The notes below the pieces were generated by a model, which saw only the letters and a list, made by a program, of their open reading frames with translations, did not search any database and had not been told where the DNA came from. From Bursaphelenchus xylophilus (taxonomy: Eukaryota > Nematoda > Chromadorea > Rhabditida > Aphelenchoididae), in NCBI GenBank assembly GCA_904066235.2, contig CAJFCV020000005.1:7001501-7065500 (forward strand): a stretch of DNA of 64,000 nucleotides. The letters run 5' to 3'. The stretch's first letter is position 1; the number at the start of each line of letters is the position of its first letter. The position numbers were made by a program, and so were the translations under genes. Of this stretch, positions 36,045 to 48,558 are shown one piece after another.

Positions 36045-39000
36045 TTAACGATTTGGATTGTAGATCTTCTTCTTGAGACGGGATAACCTCCAGGCATTGG
36101 GGTCTTCGTATTTGTTGTGGAGAGGGTCGATTCTTTGGTTCTTCTTGTAGGCCGAGAGTTTTGTGTTGTCAGCGAATTTGAAGAAGGATGGGGCGAATTC
36201 GATAAGCCATCTGGGGTCGATCAATGTGACTTCTCGCATATACTCCTTGGTAGTCATCACCAGTTCGTGATAAACTACCCATTCCGGTTGATTTTGGAAG
36301 AGAGAGGAGGATGGGTGGATATAAACCGTCTGCCCATCCACCAACGTCCTGTATCCTTCTTGGGGATCTCTTTTGGCGGCGTTTCTGAAGAATCCCGAGC
36401 AAATGGCCTTCTGGACTCGTTGAACATCCCTTCCACAACTAATGATATTAAGTTTGTGTCGATCCATGATGGTCAACAACTGTTTTCTCACATCCTGAAA
36501 AGAATTGGTTGCAAATTGGTCCTTTGCCATGAAATATTCTGAAAGCTACATCCTACCTGTGCTCTTTTCAAAGTCCGGACTTGAATAAAACTCTCGAAAC
36601 ACCATGACTGACTAAAGTGATGATGTTTCCAGGAGTTATATACAGCCAGCAAGGTGCAATGATCTCCTTCTGGCTGATGGAATTTGGATTTCTTCTCATC
36701 GGCCAATTCTTGTTTCTCCTTTGGTCGATAAAAAACATTTTGGACAGAGAGCATCGACACAATTGTCAGCACTTCATCCGAGCATGACAAATCCACTGAC
36801 ATGATCAAAAGTTTGGATAGAGAGGGTTCCAATGGGAACTCGGCCATTCTTCTGCCTAGTTTCGTCAGCAGACCATCATCATCCAGAGCTGAGAGATCAT
36901 AGAGTTGGGCGAGTGCTGTGATCATGGCTTCTGCTGGAGGGGCATCCATGAAATCGAATTCGAGGAGATTATTGATTCCCATGGCTTTGAGTTGAAGTAG
37001 AGTCGAGGCCAAGTTAGTTCTCTGGATCTCGGGGATAGGGGATGGTAACATTTCATCTCTGAATGCTCGTTCCGTGTAGAGTCGATAACATTTCCCTGGT
37101 CCCGTTCTTCCAGCCCGTCCGCATCTTTGTTTGGCAGCTGCCTGGGAGATGGGGGTCACCACCAGAGAGTCCATGCCCGATTTCGGATTGTAAATCTTCT
37201 GTTTTACAAATCCCGGGTCTACAACATAATAAATTCCATCGATTGTCAGTGATGTCTCCGCAATATTTGTAGCGATTACCACTTTCCTTGAGCCGGGTGG
37301 GGCCGGCTCGAAGATTCGGGTTTGCATTTCACTTGGGAGGGCACCTAAACGAATCAGCTGATCTTTTTCGTGACTTACCATAAACAGGGAGGATAATGAG
37401 ATCCGGAACTTCACTCCCCAACTTCTTCATTCTCTCAAACAAGATCTCGCATGCAGTGTCGATCTCTTCTTGACCAGTTAAGAAGACCAATATGTCTCCT
37501 GGAGGTTCGGTTAGATGGATCTGCATTACAGTAATCAAGGCCGCATCCAAATAGTCCGTCTCGGGTTCTTTTGTGTACAGAATCTCTACCGGGAATGTTC
37601 GGCCAGGAATAGTAAATGTAGGGGCTCCAAAGAAATATTCCGAGAACTTCTCCATCTCCAACGTAGCACTAGTTACGATCAATTTGAGTTCGGGTCTCTT
37701 TTTGACAGCAGCTTTTAGTAAACCAAAGAGAACGTCGGTGTGGATGGTGCGTTCGTGAGCCTCATCCAACATAATACATGAATATGACATGAGATCGGGG
37801 TCGAGGAGACATTCTCTGAGCAACATACCATCTGTCATGTATTTGATTATCGTATCAGAACTAAAGCATGGGGGTTTTCCTTTTTCACACAAGTATTATA
37901 ATATACAAAAACGATCAACCTACCATGTGCAATCTTCAAAACGAATTGTATATCCTACTTCTTGGCCCAATCTTACTCCAAACTCTTCGCTGACTCTCTT
38001 GGCCACACTCATCGCGGCCACTCTTCGCGGCTGGGTACATCCTATCCTTCCTCTAGATGCATATCCAGCCTCAACCAGATACTGCGTCATCTGAGTTGTC
38101 TTTCCAGACCCAGTTTCCCCAATCACAACCAAGATTTGATTGTCATGAATGGCTTGAAGAAGAGCTGTCTTCAGTTGGAAGATAGGCAAGGACTCCCTTT
38201 GTTCTTTCATGGTCAGACTAGTCCTCTTTCCATAAGTCGCTGTGCCTCCAGCAGTAACATGTTTCATCCATTCGGGCATTTCTCGACCCCTAGATGGAGG
38301 TGCTGGCTCATCTTCTTCGTATCTAGTCTCATTCGGAGCCATTGGATCCAATATTTTGTTTCCAGACACTCCTCCCCGGGGTTTCTGACCTTCCTTTTCT
38401 CTTTGTTGTTGAGTTTTCATATCTCTTCGTTCCTTGGATAAGGCCGATTGCATCAAGGCGGCTTGTGCCAAACTTCCATCTGGATTTTTCACCACCTAAA
38501 ACAATATGAAACCCAAATCACACTTACTTTAACAGCCTCAATCTCCTGAACATGTTTTCCATAACCCTTCAGAAAAGCAGGTTCATCTTCCACTAATTCG
38601 ATTTCCAGATCTTCGCCATCAGATTCATCCGGATTATTCAAAATTCCCTTTTCCTCATCAAAATCTGGATAATCCATCAAAGAGATTGCTCCTCCTCCCT
38701 TCATCTGTTGTAATTCCCATCGTTCCGGTGTTGATAACCGTACTCTTGATCTACTTGAAGTTCCAGGAGCAGCCACGCTCGTTTGTTCTGCTGTTTCTCT
38801 CTCAGGATTCATCCATGGGGCATCAGGACGTCTGTCAGCAACTCCAATGGCATCTTCAGAGAGTGGGGCATCCACTGGATTGAGATCTTCACCTGTTCTT
38901 TGATCCACTTCTTTCAAGGATAGACTGATTTTATCCCCTGTCTTCAAGACCTTGACTTTCACTCGGTCCCCTCGATTTACAACCTCAGTTACTTCTTTGA

Positions 39001-39941
39001 CCCTTGCACCATTTCTAAGCTGAGAAATGTGGCAAAGACCTTCTGTCTTCTTTCTGAATCCATCCAACTAAAAAAAAATGTTTAACATCTAAAATCATAA
39101 ACAATGATAGGAATTATTAATAAAACATACCACAATAAACGCTCCAAAAGACTGAATATTGTTCACTCGTCCTTCGTATATCTTTCCAACTTCAACTTCA
39201 TCCAACAACTGAGGTTTTCTATCTCTTGGACTTCTAGATCTTCTCCTTCTTCCATCCCTATCTCGATCTGATCGTCCTCGATCCCTCGACCGTGATCTTC
39301 TCCTCCTACTTCCATCTGGAGATCGTGACCGACGTCTTCTATCTCTGTCTCTACTCCTTGACCTTCTCTTTCTGCCGTGCGGACTTCTAGATCTACTTCG
39401 ATTCCTCTGTTTGGCTTGTAGGTCCTTCTGATAAAGCTGCTCTAACTCTCCTAAGAGACTCTCAGAAGTGGGTTGAGGTTCATTTGGCATCGCAAGGGCA
39501 GGAAGCTTCTTTTTAAGAACTTCCTTTTCATCAGCTATCGTTTTTATGAAGTGGTCCCCGTCTTCTTTATGTTCAACCTCGGGAGAAGGCGTCCTCTTCT
39601 TCTTCGTAACTTTCTTCGGCTCCATCGTGACAACTAGACGCAACAGATGTTGTATTAAGTTGTCATCAAACTAAAAGCATATTTTCAGAAATGAAGCAAA
39701 CAAACAATGCCAAGAAAACCACTATGATACCTAAAGAACAACAGCAATCGTTAACTGCACTTACTTGATCTAATTCAAACTGAATCAAAGCGTTTTTGAA
39801 CTTGTCAAAAGTCGGATTCTCCTTTGCAAGGCTAATAACAAACTCTGCAACTTCTTTGTCGTTGATGTCGAAGTGATTTTCCAGTTCTGTGACGATCTTA
39901 GACACCAAGGATAAATGCTCAAGCCGCTCCAAATCATCCAT
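36045..39941 (-). CDS. mog-5: DEAH-box spliceosomal RNA helicase DHX8/PRP22 (MOG-5)
   Basis: ATP-dependent helicase that releases mature mRNA from the spliceosome. About 1,200 aa, several exons. N-terminal helical segment ([20 protein letters not shown]), then an Arg/Ser/Asp-rich RS-like region near 39230-39410, an S1 RNA-binding domain ([20 protein letters not shown] ... [14 protein letters not shown]), then the helicase core: [10 protein letters not shown] (motif I), [27 protein letters not shown] (DEAH), [28 protein letters not shown] and [20 protein letters not shown]. The C-terminal HA2/OB region ends [19 protein letters not shown]. All catalytic motifs are intact. It begins 214 bp downstream of the UBASH3-like gene on the same strand, compatible with an operon. 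Confidence 0.95.
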
Positions 39942-40155
39942 CGTACGTCCTTCTTCTTGTAATACGCAGAACACTCAACAAAACTGACAAAACGCGAAGA
40001 ACTCTCCAACAAATTTCTTTCGAAAAATTTTTCTAAATATTTCTTGAAGCGGAATGCCAAAAAATGTTTTCGTGGCGGATACTGGCTCGGAAAGAGGGAA
40101 ATAAAGAATTCAACTTTTCAAACTCCAACGTTTATTTTACCTATAAGGAATGAAG

Positions 40156-41833
40156 TCAAAGAAGCTTTTTAAGCTGAGCGATTTTCGGAGCGGTGCTGAT
40201 CTGGCAGTTGGTGAAAGGGAGAACTTGGTATTTCTCGTCCATATTGAATACTCCATCCTAAAGGACAACATTAATCTTTGTTTTATTGCTTACCAAAGTG
40301 GTCATGACCAAGACCGAGCAAAGAGGAAGTAATTTAGCCGCAGCGGTTTCATCAATATTGTCTTCTTTGGTAGAATTGATCAGATATTTGGCGCCTTGAA
40401 TAATGATCACTGCATGGGTGACGATCAAAATAATGCCCTTCTCGTGATTTCCCATAATTCTTCCCATAGTATTCCTAATTCTAACATTGACTTGGCTCTC
40501 ATCTAAGGTCACTTCTTCAGTAAATGGCTTCATAATTGATTGGTATTCATCATCGATCGGATATCCACCTTCCAGTAACTCCTGATTCGTCATATAAACT
40601 GGCCGTTCCTTGAGGATATCCGCGATGTTCTGATCCAATCCATGCTCAATCCGAATCTTGGGGGCTTTCAGGACGTTCACAATATAAGAAGCGGTCTCAA
40701 TGCATCTAAAGTAATATAATTTGTATCAATAAATGGTCTTACCGGAGAGCTGGAGCCGAGTAAACGGCGACCGGTCGATAACGAGCTCTCTTCAAGGAAC
40801 TGGCCACCAAATGGGACAACTTTTGGCCGTAACAAGTCAAAGGGGAATCTTTTTTGAACCCGTGGATTCCGTGACGTCTGATCGGCAAAGTGGCTGGCTG
40901 GTTGGCATTGTAACGGCGGTATTGACCATAGCAATTGGTAGTCTTGGACCACGATGGGAACACCCCGTCCATGCGTTCGCCGGTTCGAACAAAGATCACT
41001 TTGTTGGTTTTGTCAATGGGAGCCGGGTTGAACTGTATAAGTAAAAGATTAGAATTATAATGTAATATGTCGTGCAGTTGCCAAGTAAATAGTTCCAAAA
41101 CCTACGTCTAGGTACTGGGTCTTCTCTCGTTCGTTCCGTTCAGCTTCTTCTTCCTGACGAGCCTTCTCCTCATCATAATCATTATCCATCTTTAAAGTGT
41201 TGCCCGCAAAATCAGCCAACGATTTAACTGTGACATATTTGGTGTAGGATGTGGGAGATACATCCTTTTCTTCCTTGTTCTTGCGAGCTACATCCTTTTC
41301 GTCCTTGTTTTTTCGAGCTACATCCTTTTCTTCCTTGTTCTTGCGAGCTACATCCTTTTCGTCCTTGTTTCCGGAAGTTTGGACTTTCGACTATAATTAA
41401 TTATACATTGCTTGATCAAATTGTAATCATTTGATAGACTCTGAACAACATTTAAATACCTGCTGACTCTTCTGAGTCGTATCTTCTTTGCCATTCAAAT
41501 AGACGAAATTTTGGACGATGGGACCTTGGGCTTGTTGGAGGCCTAAAATGATTGGTCAATGTATACTTACAACTAGTAAGTTTAATCTGAAAGGCACCAA
41601 CTTTTAGTGCGTTCCGACTCCGAAGAGGAGGAAGAAGATGTGGAACAAGTGGAGCACGATCCCTCGTCGTCTGTGGGATATGTCGGAGGCTTAGGTGGAG
41701 AGGGAGTCTTGGCAGCCTTGGCAACTTCCTCTTTTCTTGGAGGTGCCTTGGCAGCGTCATCTTTTTTTGGAGGTGCCTTGGCAGCCCTGGCAGCTTCACC
41801 CCATTTCAATTCGAAATTGAATTTGAGCGGCAT
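40156..41833 (-). CDS. UBASH3/STS-like histidine-phosphatase-fold protein, probably inactive
   Basis: About 430 aa, six exons. The N-terminal third is low complexity: Ala/Lys/Pro segments, a Ser run, and four 10-residue repeats of the type EKDVARKNKE (30-nt units at 41261-41380). The C-terminal part is a histidine-phosphatase (phosphoglycerate-mutase-like) domain of the UBASH3 branch, with SWSKTTNCYGQYRRYNAN, RRHGIHGFKKDSPLT, YRPVAVYSAPALRCIETA, IRIEHGLDQ, ILIVTHAVIII and a C-terminal LPFTNCQISTAPK block. The catalytic RHGER motif reads RTGER: the nucleophilic His is Thr. The second His (VTHA) remains. Loss of the nucleophile predicts a pseudophosphatase, perhaps a scaffold or phosphotyrosine binder. 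No UBA or SH3 domain is seen. Confidence 0.8.
41261..41380 (-). repeat. In-frame 30-nt coding tandem repeat
   Basis: Four 30-nt units start at 41261, 41291, 41321 and 41351, encoding alternating EEKDVARKNK and DEKDVARKNK. Units 1 and 3, and units 2 and 4, share their variants, indicating duplication of a 60-nt pair. Confidence 0.8.
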
Positions 41834-44800
41834 CTTTTGTTTGATGACCGATCTCGAATCAAGTCTTGGGAATCAAATGATTTTTGATAGCCTGAGATTT
41901 TTTTTCATTTCTAAAATTTTATTTTGATGATCAAAAAATGACCGTATTTTCGAAGTTTTTCTTCCAGGAAAGCTTTAAAGTGCATTTAGATAAAAATAAA
42001 TATACAGTTTTATAAAGCTTGGATTAAACTCTTTTGGACCAATGATTATTGTCCACCTTTTGCTGCCATTCCTCGTTCCATGCCCTTTACCGTAACCCAA
42101 TTACTGTTTGGCTTTTGTTCTTTGTTCCTTCGGCTTATCCTAAAGTCTGGAGAGTCTTAATCTGCGAAACGTGAAATTGTGAAAAAATGTCTGGACGTCT
42201 TGGAAAATAATGTGTCGCTATTACAGTTAATCTCCATTAAGTACTTCCAAGTAGTTACTGGTAAAATTAGTGATCTTTGATTGTCTTTTTTGGCCATAAA
42301 GTTTGCTCATTTCCACCCAAATTTTTAATTTTTTGTAACTTGCTGAAAACAAATTTAGAAAGTTGTCTTATATATGTATGTACTGTTTACACCCTGTTCG
42401 TCTTCACAACTGCATTCAAGTGGGTCTCGGTGTAGTAGACGTCAAGAAGTTTCGTCCACTTCAGATGCAAATCCCCGACGTCATGGACTTCTTTACATTC
42501 ATCTTCTCAAAACAATGGGACAAGTGTTTCCGACATGTGATTTCAGATAATAATATGTCTATGGTTTAGGAATATATCGTTGCCAGCGGGGACTTTAATG
42601 ACAGAGAACAAAGTGAGGAGCACAGAAAAGTCTTTGATGAAGGGCTAGGAATTATTTCGCAAAAGGATTTTTGGTCAGAATGACAGATTTTGGAGGGTTT
42701 TTTGGAAAATGGTGACATTTGTGAAAAGAGAATTACTCAGAAACCAAACGATTTCTCCAGATTGATTGTCTCCCATATTTTAGCAGAATTTAAGAAAAGA
42801 ATGAAAGAAATAGAAGTTGCAATTGGCATCCCTTTTCTTGATGACGAGTTTCCCTAATCTTTAGTAAATAGTATGTCACAAACGTTGTATTTCCGAAATA
42901 ACTATAGACCCTTTGACCCGTATTGTATATGGGCTTACTTTTCTTCTCTTCATGAATTAAAATATCCCGTTCATCTTACTTTTTTTATATTATATTAGAT
43001 GTCTAGATAAAGGATCTTTGAAATCCATGTTCATGGTCGACAGAATATCTAAAAGCGTTCTTCTTTTCAGTGGCTAATATAATATAATCGGTGAAAACAA
43101 AAGCAGTGTCTGAATATGTTGTGAGTTTTAGGGTGATTCAATTACTTCCCGTTTTAGAATCTCTTTTATTCAGATGGGCAATTCGAAAACAAGACGCAAA
43201 TACGCATCACTGTAGTAGAGCTCACGCCGAATTCAAATTTTTTTTTTTTTTTTGAATTCAAATTTTGAAATTCTTACGCATTTTAACGAAGTAAGGGTCT
43301 TTGGAGATAATCGAATGTAACAAAAGATGTTTGATGCAGTCGTGACGCAAATCGATGGGAGTTTCAATATAAATTAAATTAAACTTGACCGTCAAGTCAC
43401 GAAATTCCTGTATCAAAAGTACGGAGAATTGAGTAAAAACAGGCATCAAGAAGATACAATTACGGTGTTTTTTAATCGTAAAAAGCTATAAAAACAGTTC
43501 TGGTTGAGCCAGGATGTCTCCGATTTCTATTCCTCTAATGATTACAAATCCAATGTGGCCATTCAAGCTTACAATTTTCTTTTAGTTTTGTTTTTTTAGA
43601 CATTTTCTTCAAGAATAGAGAAGTAAATGTCAAACGTTAATCCCGATATTGTAATGGCGATAGATGGCTCTTAATATGTCTGATAACCCCATGGGTCAGA
43701 AAGACCTAAAAATATAATAATTATAGACACGGTAAGCATTGGTTGAAATTATATTTTTACTATATTTTACCAAGGATTTTGAGAAAAACGTCTCCTTGGT
43801 AATAATTTAGCGCTCATTGTCAGTGGTACAATCCGATTTTTTTCTGCAAAACTTAAAGAAATTCTTTTATCGGCGGAGACTTCTGGAATAATCCTTGAAC
43901 TCGGCGTAGGATCTTTTTACAAATTTACTGAGAATCGTAGCATCAAAGGCAACGGCTGCAAAAGGATTAGAGAGACCTATGTACGCCCCTAAATTGACCT
44001 ACATTGTAATGTGACGTACTTGCCAGTTGTTGTTATTTCCGGAGACATTTCGTAAACTCGGCAGACGGTTTTTCTTTGACTACATGGGTTAAACCTGGTC
44101 AAAACAAGAGTTTGTACAAATTAAATGCATGTGAATTGCTCTTTCCAATATCTCCTCAAGTGCTCTTGATTTTACGGGGAGATGACATAAACACATTTTT
44201 CGAGGGTATGTTTACGCTCACCTGTGTGTAATTTATAGACTTTTTTTCGATCTACAGAGAAAGAAAGTAGAATATCTGAGTACAAAATAATATTATATCA
44301 CAAGTCACATGTAAAGAAATTACCCTTTCTTTCTTTACTTTCCTATGTTATTGACTCTTTGCTGCTGGTGATATCATTCTGGCAGTTCTTGCATTCACAA
44401 GCAACTTGCTTGTATATCTTGGCGTCCTTATTTGCATAGGCTAGGCGCCCGTATTAAATACCACTCTCTGTTTTCCACCCCCACGACCATCTTTAATATC
44501 AAACAAAAACTATTAATTACATCTCCTATATGGTCGCAATTCCGAGCATCTTCCTCGTCTCCAACTGTCTTCTTGGAGGTATCAAAGAGCGGACAACGTG
44601 GATGGGACTGCTGTTTATTTACTCTCCTTGCACAGACTTATTTGGCGAACAAATCAGACCTTTTTCGGCCAGACCAAACATCTCTCGGTGTGACTTTAAC
44701 CGATAAATTGAAGGCCCTCGATTAGGCTGTCTTCTGGATGAAGGGGAAACTTCGTTCTGCCCTAAGGGCTTGTCAGTCCGGCGCACAAAAACGGAAGGAA

Positions 44801-45772
44801 GTCTTTGAGCTTAGAGATATACGATTAATGAGAGCGATTCGTTGAAAGGACGCTTACTTACACTGTAACTGCTTTCTCAGAAAATCTAAAGTACAAATCT
44901 TGCGGACAGTATTAATTCTTTGAAGAGCGTACAACGTTGTTTAAGTTGTGTTTCGAAACTTTGAAGAGAGATATCTTTATCAAGATGTGTCTGATTGTGA
45001 TTTGAGTTGTTAATACAGTAGACGAAAGAGAAAGGAGGATTCTGAAAGTCACTGGAAATTGTTATATAAAGTGTTACCGGGCGCTTGACTTTTTATAATG
45101 GTAGAGTTATAAGACTTGGCAAAATTGAAATAAGTTCAAGGTCAATTTTTAGAAAATATTTCAAATTAAACGTCTTGTTTTCCGGTCCCTTGGCCAAGTG
45201 TATTGCGAGTACACGCCCTCAGGCTTAGATGATTAGTTGTTTGTTTTGAGGAGGCTGTAAAACAAGCCTGGACATATTAAAATTGGCCCAGGGCCAATTC
45301 AAACATTCTCTTGCATACGGAACTGTTTTTTGGATTAAATATCCTCAAGATGGGGGTTTAATAACCTGGGAGCGAACAAGTATAGAACTTTCGTAACCTG
45401 GGAGCCCAACACTTTCCACATCTCCATGTCGGAAATGAGATACGCGGAAATGGTCGTTCGAACACTGGAATACGCTGTATACTACAAGGGCTTGTTTACC
45501 GAGCAATTTAACGGTATATATTACGCACACGTAATGCATAATGTGACGTATTCTCAAAAAATCTATGTTTATAAATAAGAATTTATCTGACGACTTTCAA
45601 AAATTTATTAGTCAAGTCAAATACAACATAAATAGAAACCCGTGGAGACGATTAAACCCGCAGAAATTGATGATTTGGAGATCAAACTGAGATTAGATTG
45701 CTATGGCGTTGTGTGGAAGACATGAATAATATTAAAAAAATTATATTATCCATGAGAGTAGATGAGAAAAGC
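41834..45772. other. Gene-poor region with decayed reading frames
   Basis: About 3.9 kb without an intact gene. Contains a frame interrupted by two stops (42363-42857), a poly-T palindrome (43229-43259) and a possible decayed transmembrane segment near 44355. Otherwise AT-rich and featureless. Confidence 0.5.
42363..42857 (+). pseudogene. Interrupted single-frame ORF, possible pseudogene
   Basis: One frame stays protein-like across about 165 codons but is broken by TAG (42567-42569) and TGA (about 42678-42680) before a TAA at 42855-42857. Segments read, for example, MQIPDVMDFFTFIFSKQWDK, then FNDREQSEEHRKVFDEGLGI, then RMKEIEVAIGIPFLDDEFP. The first stop could lie in a 33-nt intron (GTGATT...GTTTAG); the second cannot be removed by an intron of normal size. 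No family recognised. Decayed gene is the simplest reading. Confidence 0.3.
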
Positions 45773-48558
45773 TTAGCGTAAGGTTAATTGATTGGTGTTG
45801 TCGAAGAATCGGGGCGGTCTTTGTTGAGTCCGCGGTCGAATGAGACTGGCACTGGTTCGAAACTCCTCGTCGCTTTTAAAACAGAGCCCCCTGGCGAATC
45901 GAACGTAGCAGGATTCCATAATGAGCTGGAAATATTAATATTTCAGATGGCATGACTTGTTTGTGTACATGTTTTGCTCTCAACAAGACAACAAAAAGTG
46001 CAGAAAATACTTTGTAAAGAAATTTGACGAGCAGACGAATCATATTTTCGCACTGCGCCTAACTTTTTCATATGATTACTTTTGTCGCGCCCAACGCAAG
46101 AATTCAGAAAATTGAATTCCTTTCAGTTTTGATCAGACAGCCAAGCAAAACGGATGCGTCTTTTACGGCTGTTGTTCATAAAAGATTTTGCTATGGCCAA
46201 AAAATTATTCGTTACAGTGAGGCAACGGAGTTTCAACGTTATAATTTTTGGGGAAGAAACGACTCTTTCGGTAGTTCAATATAAAATAAAACCCCTTACC
46301 TTGGCTACAATAGCGCGGTATTTACTGCTGAATAACAAGTAGATCACGATGGTTGACGCTCCATTAATGCAGACCAGAAAAGTGCTGCCCTCCACCAACA
46401 TGGTGTAGTATTCATTCATGACAGCATCGATACCGAACAGTTCGAATAAGTTATTTATAAAGGCGAGCATGTTGAAGTAGATGAAACCCGTCACCATGGC
46501 CACCAACATGATCGTGATTGATGTCTCTTTGCGCTCTAAAAACACGCGGATTAGGATTCGGAATATGATGTTAGGATGTTTGTTATTGATGTCGTTTTCT
46601 ATTTCAAAAAAACTGTAAATCCAAAAAAAATATTTTCACGAGACTTCTCTAAGCCCCTAGATTAGGCTTTGAAATCTTAGTTAATGCTGTCCTTGTGTAG
46701 CCGAACTATTAAAATCATCATTTGATAGACTACGGGAAATGAGAGACGCGTCTAGACGGCCAGGAAAAAATGTTTTTGATCCCTATATTCTTGAATTTGA
46801 AGCGGAAAAATTGTTAAAAAACCTTTTGCTCCCAACACTCAACATTGCAGAGAATGACAATTTTTTTCAAAAAAAAAAATAAATTTTCGTCCAAAGATCT
46901 CACCTTTTTTCATGTCCTTGCTACTCTTTCCGCTGCTCCGAGCGCTGTCCGGTCCATTACTATTAACAGGCTTCATTGTAAACGAGATATTCGAAGCACT
47001 GGGCTCATCTCCAAAAGTGTGCGTCATCTTTTTCCTTATGATTTTTGACAATTTTAGAGCTGTCACAATCCGACAGTTGACCCAGGTTAGGACGGAAAAT
47101 GGGATGCAGAACATGAGAAGGGTGTAGAGAACGTTACGGTAGACAATTGTATATGTCGTGTCGAGCATAAATGCTGACGGAGCTATCATCATACTTTTCC
47201 TGGAAACAGATTTATATATAAAATTACATTATACTTGATGACCAATATAATTACGATAAGGTCGAGAAAAGGACATGAAGAAATGGATGCAAACAGTAAT
47301 TCAAAATAATAATTAGATCATAATTTACCTTCTCCACACCTCACTGAGACAAGGAATGGCACTTAATTCCAACCATCGAGGAACGTTGAAGCCAATCGAG
47401 ATGACAAAAGCGTACAAGATAACCTTCAGTACGACGTTCTTATTGCTCAGCCGTCGGGCCTAAATTCCAAATTTATTACGAAATTTATGGTAGGGGACAT
47501 ATTGGGTCTAAGAATTCAAAGTACCGTAATCCTTGCACCGGTCGGGATAAAAGAATATTTTTGGTGGCGAAACTAAATGGAAAAGGGCTCTTGTTGTCCA
47601 AAACGGACGATGAAATGTTTGAAAATAATATTTTGAGTCTTTCTTCTCTTAGGTCCTTTTAGAATGACATCAGAGTTTGATCGAAACATACCAAAAACGG
47701 ATGGCAAACTCCAAGATATCGATGGACCGACACCAAAGTCGTCAGATAAACCGAGTTGGTGTGGGCTGTGTGAGCCAACGGGTAGAAGAAACTGAGGGCC
47801 GACGGAGCAAATCGGACCAACGACTCGTCCTCTGTGTATTCGGCGATGACCGGGAAACAGAAAACAAAAAAGGAGGTCAGCAAAACAATCGCGTCGCTGA
47901 TGGCCAGACAAAGCAAAAAGTAGTTGACCAGGTGACTCCGCATCTAAATCAAAAAGCTTTGAATATATTACTTTAGGCATTGGAATTGTTTTGTCATCAG
48001 ATTTTAAAGTAATCATCGTTATATTTTCCTGTTTTAATGTCTAAAATAAGGCAAAATCTGTTTAAAAATTAATGTTGAAGGACTTTCTGGACCCAAAATT
48101 AATGTCTGCTGTCATTTTAAGACTTGCGGTAGCATTTTCAGGTCTTTGCCCTGGAAATGCTACCGTTTAAATGTCTACATTTAAAAAAAAAATTGATGAA
48201 TAAAACATCTGGAGATCTCTAAAAACGTAAGTTTGAGGCATCTTTTGACCTTCAAACTCTGCCTGTTTCAACTAGAAGAAGTACTGACGACTTTTCCGGA
48301 TTTCGCATTACTTTCAAAATCCAAGTCCTTGCAAAAAACCCAATTGCAAGTCCAAAGATAATCCAAACCGCCAAACTATTTATCTGCACTCTAATCCCTC
48401 ACCTTTTTGTTGGAGAAGACGTAGACATTGCAGAGATTGGCACAAAGTCCCAGCAAACATGTAAAGGGCAACACAAACACTCGGAATGTGACCTGAAGCG
48501 GGGTAAAAGTGAGATCAGTGGTATGTCTACATCCAGGTAATGAATCCGAAATATTCAT
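45773..48558 (-). CDS. FMRFamide-type neuropeptide GPCR (rhodopsin-like)
   Basis: Seven-transmembrane receptor, about 410 aa, six exons. N-terminus MNISDSLPGCRHTTDLTFTP with an N-glycosylation site; TM1 FVLPFTCLLGLCANLCNVYVF; TM2 YFLLCLAISDAIVLLTSFFVF; TM3 end TNSVYLTTLVSVHRYLGVCHPF (HRY replaces DRY); TM4 VILYAFVISIGFNVPRWLEL; TM5 VLYTLLMFCIPFSVLTWVNC; a Ser-rich third loop; TM6 ITIMLVAMVTGFIYFNMLAF; TM7 FLVCINGASTIVIYLLFSSK (NPxxY absent; NGASTIVIY instead). Closest in feel to nematode FRPR/FMRFamide receptors. The start at 48558 directly follows CGTCAG. Introns are longer than elsewhere in the window. Plasma membrane; ligand unknown. Confidence 0.8.

Noticed and set aside
45840..45880. GGTTCGAAACTCC, reminiscent of a tRNA B box
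   Set aside because: No A box or cloverleaf; it lies inside the last coding exon of the GPCR.
48255..48264. CTGTTTCA, the core of the C. elegans piRNA promoter motif
   Set aside because: A single 8-mer in 64 kb is expected by chance and no matching downstream context was seen.
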